A DNA stretch of 64,000 nucleotides from Clostridia bacterium (GTDB lineage Bacteria; Bacillota; Clostridia; Monoglobales; Monoglobaceae), in the NCBI GenBank assembly GCA_017397725.1, contig JAFQIA010000013.1, positions 48,624 through 112,623 on the forward strand. Direction: 5' to 3'. The notes below the pieces were generated by a model that made no database searches, was not told where the DNA came from, and was given only the letters and a program-made list of their open reading frames with translations. The position numbers and the translations under genes are program-made. Positions 44,803 through 53,531 of this stretch are shown here, in pieces (the first letter of the stretch is position 1; each line of letters begins with the position of its first letter).

Positions 44803-47457
44803 ATGAAAAAGAAATTGACGGGATTAATCTTAAGCTTTGCAATATTATTGAATATGTCAGCACTTTCTGTATACGCTTCCGGTGAAAGTTATGATGCTGC
44901 AAGGTTAGAAAAGGCAAAGAATTTGCTTGCGGTTACAGAAATTATGGAACTGCCGGATGATCAAGTGCAGTATATGCAGACGTTGTCCCGTGCAGAGTTT
45001 GCGGTATATTTGGCAAATGCTTTTGGAATTGACTCGGCACAAAAGAATGCCAACAGATATTACATTGATGTCCCTATGGACCATTGGGCGTTGAACAGCA
45101 TCAATTTCTTGTATGAGCGCGGTATTTTAACCATGAATGATTCTCATACCTTTTTGCCTGATGAGATCGTCACTAAGGACGAGGCATACAAGATGGTGAT
45201 TGAAGCCGTAGGCTACGGTGAATATGCAGAAAACAAGGGCGGATTTCCTGCCGGATACCGGTGGGTAGCAGAGCGTATTGATATTTTGGAAGGAATCTCC
45301 AACGCAGAGACGCTGAACGTTGCGGATACGGCAATTCTTCTTGCCAATATGCTGGTTACCCCAATGCTTGAGGGGTTTGAATATACGGAAGACTCGGTTT
45401 CCTACACCAATGAGAACACGGCGAACATTCTTGAGGTTTACCACAACATTTATGTCATTGACGCGCAGGTAACAGGTGTTCCGGGGATAAGCTTTGCGGG
45501 GGTTGAGATTCCTGTAGGAAAAATGATGCTGGGTAATGAGTTTTATGATTACAGCATTAGCAATCTTTATGACTATATCGGCTACCAAGTAAGAGCTTAT
45601 TGTAAGAGAACGGACCGAAGCGGAAATGGCGGAGATATTGTTCTTCTTGAAGATAGAGGCAAAACAAAAAAGATTGCCATAGCAAAAGAAAATTTTATTA
45701 ACTTTGACCCCATTGGTTATGAGATTAAGTATTGGGAAGGCGATAGACAGCGCAGCGTTTCTGTTACCAAGGGGATCAATGTGTTGAAAAATGGCATGGC
45801 ATCCAACAATAATATCAGCAATGTATTTAATATCAACAAGGGAAGAATTGAGATTTTGGATACCGATGATAACAATGTCTTTGATTGTGCATTGATCTGG
45901 GAGTACAGAAATATACTGGTAAGCTATGTTGATGTTGAAAGAGAGACTATTTATGACAAGCAGCATACGGATATGCCGTTGGAATATGGATTGTCAAAAA
46001 AAGATGTACTGAGAATTTTTGATGAAAAAGGAAAGCCGGCATCCGCAGGAGATATCAAGGCAAATACCCTGCTTACCATATATGAATCTGCCAATTATCT
46101 GGAAATTCATATCTGTCCCGTGGGAAAAGAACAAACCATCAGCGGGTATACTGCATCAGGTGCGAACGGACCACAGGCAACCTTGACAGACGCTGCGGGA
46201 AATAAGCAGGCTGCATCCTTTGATGTGGATTATTTTGCTGCCAACAGTGCTCAAATTGCGGTGGGTATGACAGGCGTATTTTATTATGATTTGTATGGGA
46301 AAATTGCGTACATAGACAAAAATCGTAAGGATAATATCAAATTTGGATTTATTATGGGATACCGCGAGGAGGGTACCTTTGGTGCTACCGTGCAGTTAAA
46401 ACTTTTAACGGAAGCGAATACCCATACGGTTTTGGAATGTAATAATAAGGTTGAAATTGATGGTGCAGTCAAAGACACCAATGCGAAGATTTATGCAGCT
46501 TTGCGTTTGGGAGAACCCAATATTTCGGGACAGGCAATCGCATACAAACAAAACAGCGAAGGGAAAATCATCGCGATTGATACTGTTGCTACAGGCGGTT
46601 CTTTGCAGCAGACGACAACCGGAAACAAAGAACGGTTTTCCTATACTTCCAAAAGTTTTGGTGCGTTGACAGTGATTAATGCCGACACCGTTTGTTTCGG
46701 TATTCCTGAGAATCTCGCTTCTGCTACGGATGAGGATTATTTTATCCTTCCCATAGATTGGTTTGAAGAGGGTGAGGAATCTGCGAAAAAATATACCTTT
46801 ACCGCATATAAAATGGACAAAGATTCCGGATATGAGGATATTTTGGTATGTGAACGGAGAGCGGAACAGGACAATAAAGAAATAAAATCTATGTTTATTG
46901 TAGAAGAAATTTATGAGGTATTGAATGAAGAAGGTTTCAGCGTGGAATGCGTGGAAGGATATACCAACGGCATTCAGTATACCTACAAGGTGCGCGAGGG
47001 CGTATCTCTGGCGAAGAAAGGAATCGAAAAAGGAGATATTTTGTATCTGAAATTAGATCCGCGGGGAGATATTGGCGATTGCACATCGCTTTATGATTAC
47101 AACCAAAAGAAATTATTGGGAACATGGAACAACAATGAATACAACAACTTATCATTCAATAATTCAAACTATGTGGCGCACGGTGAGGTTTTATCTACCA
47201 GAGACGGCGTATTAAAGATAGACAGAGGAATGAAGAACCAAGTTACCAACGAATATGAGTATGACGGAGTGGCTGATTTGGTTGCCCCGTGCGGGAATGT
47301 TCCCATCACCTTGTGTGATGAAGAAAACGGAAAATTTATCTGCTCTCTGGGTCGGCAAGAGGATATCGTAGGTTCTGATGTTTCTGCGACAGAGTACGCC
47401 AAGGTATTTATAAAAATGAGTTATGGAACGGTTAAGGAGATTGTGATATACAAATAA
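44803..47457 (+). CDS. large secreted protein with N-terminal SLH-like repeats
   Basis: The 884-residue protein has a signal peptide (SVYASGES) and two or three degenerate SLH repeats at about 55-190 (LSRAEFAVYLANAFG, HWALNSINFLYERGIL). About 690 residues follow that look all-beta and match no family I know, with several segments such as AQVTGVPGISFAGVEIPVG and VLLEDRGKTKK-like stretches suggesting repeated small barrels. It lacks visible catalytic motifs. Position among surface hydrolases suggests a scaffold or spacer. Confidence 0.75.
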   Translation: MKKKLTGLILSFAILLNMSALSVYASGESYDAARLEKAKNLLAVTEIMELPDDQVQYMQTLSRAEFAVYLANAFGIDSAQKNANRYYIDVPMDHWALNSINFLYERGILTMNDSHTFLPDEIVTKDEAYKMVIEAVGYGEYAENKGGFPAGYRWVAERIDILEGISNAETLNVADTAILLANMLVTPMLEGFEYTEDSVSYTNENTANILEVYHNIYVIDAQVTGVPGISFAGVEIPVGKMMLGNEFYDYSISNLYDYIGYQVRAYCKRTDRSGNGGDIVLLEDRGKTKKIAIAKENFINFDPIGYEIKYWEGDRQRSVSVTKGINVLKNGMASNNNISNVFNINKGRIEILDTDDNNVFDCALIWEYRNILVSYVDVERETIYDKQHTDMPLEYGLSKKDVLRIFDEKGKPASAGDIKANTLLTIYESANYLEIHICPVGKEQTISGYTASGANGPQATLTDAAGNKQAASFDVDYFAANSAQIAVGMTGVFYYDLYGKIAYIDKNRKDNIKFGFIMGYREEGTFGATVQLKLLTEANTHTVLECNNKVEIDGAVKDTNAKIYAALRLGEPNISGQAIAYKQNSEGKIIAIDTVATGGSLQQTTTGNKERFSYTSKSFGALTVINADTVCFGIPENLASATDEDYFILPIDWFEEGEESAKKYTFTAYKMDKDSGYEDILVCERRAEQDNKEIKSMFIVEEIYEVLNEEGFSVECVEGYTNGIQYTYKVREGVSLAKKGIEKGDILYLKLDPRGDIGDCTSLYDYNQKKLLGTWNNNEYNNLSFNNSNYVAHGEVLSTRDGVLKIDRGMKNQVTNEYEYDGVADLVAPCGNVPITLCDEENGKFICSLGRQEDIVGSDVSATEYAKVFIKMSYGTVKEIVIYK

Positions 47458-47469
47458 GGCGGTGATTTC

Positions 47470-50400
47470 ATGAAAAAGATATTGACATTTGTACTTATTG
47501 TTTCAATAGCTGTGAGTACGGTTTTTACAGGTTATGCCAAGACTTATGAAAGTAATAATGTCATTTATAATCTGGATTTTGAAAACTATGACCGAAGTAT
47601 ATACAGTAAGACGGGTTGGGACAAGGTGCAAGGTTCTTCGTATACCACCTATCCCGGAGAAAACGCTTCTGATGGCAGTACCTGCTTTACTATGCGAACC
47701 TCCGGTGTTTGTCACGGATTGTTTAATCCGGAAGAGTATATTCCGGGCAAGGGCATCTATCGTTTGAGCTTTGATGTTCTCCGTCATGGGAAGAAAGGAA
47801 TCTTCTATCTGCGATTTGGTAATTCAGATTGTACCGCTATGAACAATGCAAACAGCGGAAATATGTTTGAAACCTTTCTTATGAACGAAACTACCGCATC
47901 CTATTTCAACGGAACCAAAGGTTGGGGTATCAATGCAGGCGGCGTGGAATATGACGAAGATGTTTGGTATAATGTTGACATATGGTTCGATTTTGACAAC
48001 GCAAGTGTTTACTACTATATGGATGACAAGCTTCTGGGAAAGGATGCCATCAACGCCTCTTTCAAGGATATAAGATGGGTATGGTTCCGATATGAAACTA
48101 CAGACTTTGCACAGTATATTTCTCTGGATAATGTAAAATTCGAGAAAATAGACCCTGAATATGCAGAAGCTTTATATGAGCAAGGGGTTGCTGTTCCTGA
48201 TTATATGATGTTTCCGGTAAAGGTTGGAATTGCTTCGCAGAACAGCGGTAATATTTTCAGAAAGGAAGAAATACCTACATTTGCTATTTCGTATAGCAAT
48301 CAACTGGATACTGAAATCACATTCAATGCGACCTATGATGTATATACCCGCAAGGGCGAACATTGTTTGACCACCGGAAGAGATATCACCCTGAAAGCGG
48401 GAGAAACCTTGGAGGAGACACTGGAAATTGCGGTAGACAACTTTGATATTTATACATTAAAAGCACGCTATACCAATCTCTCCAACGGTGCCGTATCAGA
48501 AAAGGAAACCATTCAGTTTTCGTGGGTGAATTCACCGACTCCGGGGGTGAAAAATAACAAGTATGGCTTTGGTGCCTTGATGGGACACGGAACCAAATCG
48601 CAGCCTGAAAAGTTGACACCCATTATTGATATTGTGGGAACGGGTATACAGAGAGACGCAGGCTTTGGGTATACCAGAAATGAAAGCGGAGAGTTTGTAT
48701 TGGGAACTGAGGGGATTTATGCAAAGCTCGAACAGTTTTCCAAGGAAAGCGGCGTTAAATTTATGGTTCAAGTGGGCGGCGGAACCATTCCGCCCAAGGA
48801 TGAGGCAGGACTCAAGGAATTGGAAGATGCAATGGCGCATTTTGCTGCCAGATACAAGGATTCCATTGCCTATTGGCAGTACTTGAACGAACCGGACTTT
48901 AAGCGTACCGACGAGATGTCCTGTGCAGATTATGCCAGGGGGCTGGAATATTTTTATCGCGGTGTAAAAAGAGGAAACCCTGATGCACTTGTTTTGGGAT
49001 GTACGGTAACAAGAGCAAATGTGGAGTGGATTGAAGCTGTTATTGACGCAGGCGGCGGAGAACATATGGATGTTGTTGCCATCCACCCGTATCAGGGACA
49101 GGCATCGCCCGAGGGTGCCCGTTGGTCGGAATGGGTTATGCGAGTGAAAGAAATGCTTAACCGGAGAAAGTACGGACATCTGGAGGTTTGGGTTACTGAG
49201 GGTAATGCGACTTGCTCCAAGGAGTATAATACTCAGTTGCAACATGGATATAATCTTATCCGCCATTATGCGACCATTGAAAGAACCAAGTGCGTCGATA
49301 AGTTTTTCCACTTCTCCCTGCAAAGTGAGGCAACCGACCCGAACAACAATGAGCATTGGTATGGAATCATCAATGGTTGGAATGCAGATAACGCTTACGG
49401 CGCGCAGCCTGAATTTTTAATGGCGTGCAACTATTTTCAGCAGACAGAATCGGCAGAATATTTAGATTCCATTGTGGAAGACAATCGGTATATCATACGA
49501 TATAAGAATGCCGACGGCAGCAATTTGCTTATTATGTATAGTGATTATGACAGCAAACAGGTGGCGCTTAAATTGGGCGCAGACAGAGGAATCCTCACGG
49601 ATGTATACGGAAATGGTGTGGAGGTAAAGGGGCAGGATGGTATTTTTACATTTACCTTGTCGGATGCCCCCATATACTTTACCTATACGGGTTCCGATTT
49701 TGCAATCCATGATGGAGGGATTGCGGTAGATGCTGTCAATCAGGAACTTACCGTAGGCAGTTCTGCTTGTTATACCCTTTACGGATGTGCGGATAAGGAA
49801 ATTTCTCTGGATCACAGCAGCAGCTTATCTGTGCAGGTAGGCACCAGCGGAAATGATGCAATCATAGAGGTAACGGCAGAGGAAATCCCTGAGGTATTTG
49901 ACTTAGATATGATCTGCAACGAATATGGTACTAAGATTTATCGGGATAACATTAATGTAACCATCAAAGACGGTGACGCGGTGGAATCATATTTGCAATT
50001 GGGTGTGGACTATGTAAAAAAGGCGGCAGATATTTCCCTTGAGGTAAAGCCGTTTAATGATAACACCACCAAGTATTGGAAGATGATTGCCACAGTAACC
50101 AACAATCAGGCGCAAGAGAGTATTTCCGGAAAGATTGACTTTTTAACTCCAGCAGTATTTGCTGATAAGTTTGAACCGGTTTCTGTTAAGGACCTGAAAC
50201 CGGGCGAATCAAAGGTGCTTACGTTCAATATTCCAGCAAAGGATACCGGCACCTATACTTCCTATACGGGAACCTTTACGCTTACCACAGGTGAAGTGAT
50301 TGAGTTTGCTCTTGGTGACCATCCCCGCTCATTCCGTTACAGGGAACCGGTTAAGCTTAATATCCGCTATATCAAAAAGAGAAAATCCGAAATAACCATT

Positions 50401-51015
50401 GACGGAAATGTAGATAAGGAAGAATGGCAGCAGTATAAGGTCTATTCCTTTGGCAAGGATGATATCAGCTATGGCTCGACCGGTTCTGCAATCTTCGGTG
50501 TTATTGAAGAAGCAACACAGGGTTCGGTTGAGGATTATGGCGGCAATGCGGACTTTTCCGGTGACATGTATGCACAGTGGGATGATCAGTATTTGTATGT
50601 TGCCGCTGTGGTAAAGGATGATTATCATTATGCCAAGGAGGCGCCTACCAGATTTTATCTGGATGATGTTTTCTCAGTTTATACACAGCCAACAAGAACA
50701 CAACGTCACGAAACAAGAATGGATATGGCGTTGAGTGAGTTTATGGATATGGAACCGGTGCTGTTTTGTAACTGGACGGAGATTGTTGGGCAGCTTGCGG
50801 TAGGTGTGATTTATCAGGAAGAAGATGGCGCCAAGGTTGATATTAAGCGGGAAAACGGAATGACGGTTTATGAAGCACGTATTCCGGCAGAGCTTGTATC
50901 TGAACGGCCATTCCAAAAATATTTGAATATTTTTGTAAACTTGTATTTGAGAGATTATGATGTGCAAACGGACAAGAACGCAAGTTGGAACGGTTGGACC
51001 TGTCTTGTGGAATAA
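47470..51015 (+). CDS. secreted multidomain glycoside hydrolase with CBM9-like domain
   Basis: The 1181-residue protein is a longer paralogue of the hydrolase at 40.3 kb. It has a signal peptide, a LamG-like domain (about 25-235), a beta-domain (about 240-360) and a (beta/alpha)8 domain of about 370-690 with acid/base Glu474 in YLNEPDFKR and nucleophile Glu577 in VWVTEGNAT. Beta-domains follow to about 960. A C-terminal CBM9/DOMON-like domain spans about 965-1181 (ITIDGNVDKEEW, MYAQWDDQYLYVAAVV). It should act on polysaccharide outside the cell. Family assignment within clan GH-A is open. It follows the SLH protein by 12 bases. Confidence 0.82.
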   Translation: MKKILTFVLIVSIAVSTVFTGYAKTYESNNVIYNLDFENYDRSIYSKTGWDKVQGSSYTTYPGENASDGSTCFTMRTSGVCHGLFNPEEYIPGKGIYRLSFDVLRHGKKGIFYLRFGNSDCTAMNNANSGNMFETFLMNETTASYFNGTKGWGINAGGVEYDEDVWYNVDIWFDFDNASVYYYMDDKLLGKDAINASFKDIRWVWFRYETTDFAQYISLDNVKFEKIDPEYAEALYEQGVAVPDYMMFPVKVGIASQNSGNIFRKEEIPTFAISYSNQLDTEITFNATYDVYTRKGEHCLTTGRDITLKAGETLEETLEIAVDNFDIYTLKARYTNLSNGAVSEKETIQFSWVNSPTPGVKNNKYGFGALMGHGTKSQPEKLTPIIDIVGTGIQRDAGFGYTRNESGEFVLGTEGIYAKLEQFSKESGVKFMVQVGGGTIPPKDEAGLKELEDAMAHFAARYKDSIAYWQYLNEPDFKRTDEMSCADYARGLEYFYRGVKRGNPDALVLGCTVTRANVEWIEAVIDAGGGEHMDVVAIHPYQGQASPEGARWSEWVMRVKEMLNRRKYGHLEVWVTEGNATCSKEYNTQLQHGYNLIRHYATIERTKCVDKFFHFSLQSEATDPNNNEHWYGIINGWNADNAYGAQPEFLMACNYFQQTESAEYLDSIVEDNRYIIRYKNADGSNLLIMYSDYDSKQVALKLGADRGILTDVYGNGVEVKGQDGIFTFTLSDAPIYFTYTGSDFAIHDGGIAVDAVNQELTVGSSACYTLYGCADKEISLDHSSSLSVQVGTSGNDAIIEVTAEEIPEVFDLDMICNEYGTKIYRDNINVTIKDGDAVESYLQLGVDYVKKAADISLEVKPFNDNTTKYWKMIATVTNNQAQESISGKIDFLTPAVFADKFEPVSVKDLKPGESKVLTFNIPAKDTGTYTSYTGTFTLTTGEVIEFALGDHPRSFRYREPVKLNIRYIKKRKSEITIDGNVDKEEWQQYKVYSFGKDDISYGSTGSAIFGVIEEATQGSVEDYGGNADFSGDMYAQWDDQYLYVAAVVKDDYHYAKEAPTRFYLDDVFSVYTQPTRTQRHETRMDMALSEFMDMEPVLFCNWTEIVGQLAVGVIYQEEDGAKVDIKRENGMTVYEARIPAELVSERPFQKYLNIFVNLYLRDYDVQTDKNASWNGWTCLVE

Positions 51016-51036
51016 ATGTAAAGGGATGAGGTTTTC

Positions 51037-52593
51037 ATGTTAAGACTGATGATTGTTGATGATGAAATCAATGTTATCGATGGATTGAAAACAGTGTTTG
51101 ACTGGAAATCAATGGGTTATACAATTGTAGCCTCTGCAACATCTGTTGCAGAGGCTATGGAAGGTTTTTATGAATATTCGCCGGATGTGATTATCACGGA
51201 CATTTGTATGCGTGATCAGGACGGTATCGATTTGATGCGCATGGTGAAAGAGGTCAATCCGTCGGTTGAGTTTGTAATATTATCGGGATATGCAAAGTTT
51301 GACTATGCCAAATGTGCCTTTGAGAACAATGCCTACGCATATTTGTTAAAACCGCTTGACAGCAATGAGTTAATTTCTACGATGGAAAAGCTCGGTAAGG
51401 AAATCATGGAGAAAAGGCATACGGTTCCGGAACAGTTTTTATACAAGCTTCTCAAACTTAGTACACCCACCGAAGAAAATATTGCATATCTTTATAAAAA
51501 GACAGGAATTGATGTTCCGGACAAGTCTTATTTTCTTTTAAGCCTGCATATTGATGACAAAAATGCCACCAATGAACAATTTTTGTATGATGAGTTTAGT
51601 TCTCTGCTCCGGGAAAAGGTATCTCAGTTTACCTTGTGGATTTGCCAGACGGAACCTAAGGTTTTTACCATTCTTTGTTTTTGCTCTAATGAAAGACTCA
51701 AGGTTACTATGTGCAAATGTATCTATGACGTATATTTGCAGTTTTTACAAGCCCATCATATCTTTATGACCATGGGGGTAAGTTGCATTTTTAATAGCTT
51801 TATTGATGTACAGGATGCACTTTTCCAAACCTATTATGCAATTTCCCAACGGGCAGTGCAGGGATATGGCAATATGATATATTACTGCGAAAATATGGGG
51901 AACAGACTTTCCAAAGAGTACCTGAGTGATGTTTTCTTGATTAGCTCTGAAAAAATTGCAGAAATACTGAAAGCCGTTCGTGAATATGATGGGGCTGTTG
52001 TGAAAAAACACATTTTCGAAATCTTTGACCAGATTGAGAAACTGGATCATATCAATATTGATGTGCTAAGAAATGATTTGGCAGAGTTGGCGGTAAAAAT
52101 TATTTATACGGTAGCACCTACCGAACAACAGGCAAAAATCATATATGGCGAACCGCCCAATCCTATTACGGATATATACAAATTTGATTTGATTTCGGAT
52201 ATGAGGGAGTATATGGAGGTGCTGGTTGAGTCCATATTAAAGCATCCGGAATTGAAATTTACAGAAAACACCTCACAGGTTGTGCGGGACGTTCAAATCT
52301 ACATTATGTTAAATTATTCGAATGCGTTGTATATCGACGACATTGCAGACGAATTGCATTTGAGCAGAGTACATTTGATGCGTATGTTTAAGAATGAAAC
52401 CGGTATCACTATCAAGGAATTTTTAACACAATATCGTATGAATGTTGCAAAGGATTTATTAAGAAGCGGAAAGTACCTCGTCAATGAGGTAGGAAATGCA
52501 GTAGGCTATTCGGATTCTAAATACTTCTGCAAAGTATTTAAGAAGATAACAGGTGTATCGCCGTCAAAATATGTGGATGAGCCTGAAAATTAG
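51037..52593 (+). CDS. YesN-like response regulator, AraC family
   Basis: The 518-residue protein has a receiver domain (1-120, phospho-acceptor Asp55 in IITDICMRDQDG), a long middle region and a C-terminal AraC double helix-turn-helix at about 415-515 (IDDIADELHLSRVHLMRMFK, then VGYSDSKYFCKVFKK). It should activate glycan genes on phosphorylation by the histidine kinase encoded two genes downstream. GATGAGG precedes the start. Confidence 0.93.
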   Translation: MLRLMIVDDEINVIDGLKTVFDWKSMGYTIVASATSVAEAMEGFYEYSPDVIITDICMRDQDGIDLMRMVKEVNPSVEFVILSGYAKFDYAKCAFENNAYAYLLKPLDSNELISTMEKLGKEIMEKRHTVPEQFLYKLLKLSTPTEENIAYLYKKTGIDVPDKSYFLLSLHIDDKNATNEQFLYDEFSSLLREKVSQFTLWICQTEPKVFTILCFCSNERLKVTMCKCIYDVYLQFLQAHHIFMTMGVSCIFNSFIDVQDALFQTYYAISQRAVQGYGNMIYYCENMGNRLSKEYLSDVFLISSEKIAEILKAVREYDGAVVKKHIFEIFDQIEKLDHINIDVLRNDLAELAVKIIYTVAPTEQQAKIIYGEPPNPITDIYKFDLISDMREYMEVLVESILKHPELKFTENTSQVVRDVQIYIMLNYSNALYIDDIADELHLSRVHLMRMFKNETGITIKEFLTQYRMNVAKDLLRSGKYLVNEVGNAVGYSDSKYFCKVFKKITGVSPSKYVDEPEN

Positions 52594-52604
52594 GAGAAAA
52601 ATTT

Positions 52605-53531
52605 ATGTTTACTGAACTGAACCGTAGGTTGAAGCTGAAAATATTTTCTTTGATTGCAATTGTCTTGTTGATCAATTTTACCCTTATTTTTTGTTCCTAT
52701 TCCTATATTATGAGGAACGATTATAGCCAGAAGGTCATTCATGTTTGCGAAAAAAGTACCGAGTATATTTCGCTGAAATTAAAATCCATAGAGGATACGG
52801 CAATTACCTTCAGTAAGGACAGCAATCTTAAGTCGGCAGTTTATACATACAGTTCCTATGTGCTAAAAACGATTGCGGAATTAAAAACGGTGAACGAGGA
52901 TATAGGGAGTGCATTTGTTGTCAGTGATTGGCAATCTTACTTTTATGATTCCAGCGATAAAACCAAGTTTATGGATTTATTAAATACCGAAAATGAAGCG
53001 TTTAAGAGTTTTGGGGAGGGGCAATGGATTATCTATAATAATGAATTGCTGTATATTTGTAAAATATGCAGCAATTCCGGCGTTATAGGCCTTCTGGGTT
53101 TCCGGGTGCAGGCGGATTTGTTCTATCCTATATTTGAAGATTATTCCAATCATTTTTTACAGGATGTAGCGGCAATTATTTTTAATGAGGAAGAAACTTA
53201 TTCAATATTTGGGGACCACGGCGATAACAGATTTGAAAAGCGACTGTACGCAGAGGATAATCAGGCAATTACGGATGGGGGAAACATCTTCTACAAAGCC
53301 CCCTATGACAAAAACTTAAAGGTGATGATAACAACATCGGAAAAGCATATTGATAGTATCTTGCTGAAACTGGCAACGATTCTGTTTGTGCTATTTGCTT
53401 TTGCGTGTGTGTTGTTATATTTGCTCCTTAACAAATATCTGGGATTTGTAACTGCCAGATTGGAAAAACTGCGGTTAAGGATGCAAAAATTTTCGGATGA
53501 GTTGGATCAAGGAGGGAAGATTGATGATTGA
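52605..53531 (+). CDS. kinase-less membrane sensor protein (YesM-like N-terminal half)
   Basis: The 308-residue protein has TM1 at about 12-35, a Cache-like extracytoplasmic domain of about 220 residues, TM2 at about 258-282 and only the start of a HAMP-like segment before the stop. There is no His-box or ATPase domain. The next gene overlaps it by 8 bases and encodes a full kinase with its own sensor, so this is not a frameshifted kinase. It may be an accessory sensor forming mixed dimers with the kinase, or a decayed paralogue; tight coupling favours the former. Confidence 0.75.
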   Translation: MFTELNRRLKLKIFSLIAIVLLINFTLIFCSYSYIMRNDYSQKVIHVCEKSTEYISLKLKSIEDTAITFSKDSNLKSAVYTYSSYVLKTIAELKTVNEDIGSAFVVSDWQSYFYDSSDKTKFMDLLNTENEAFKSFGEGQWIIYNNELLYICKICSNSGVIGLLGFRVQADLFYPIFEDYSNHFLQDVAAIIFNEEETYSIFGDHGDNRFEKRLYAEDNQAITDGGNIFYKAPYDKNLKVMITTSEKHIDSILLKLATILFVLFAFACVLLYLLLNKYLGFVTARLEKLRLRMQKFSDELDQGGKIDD

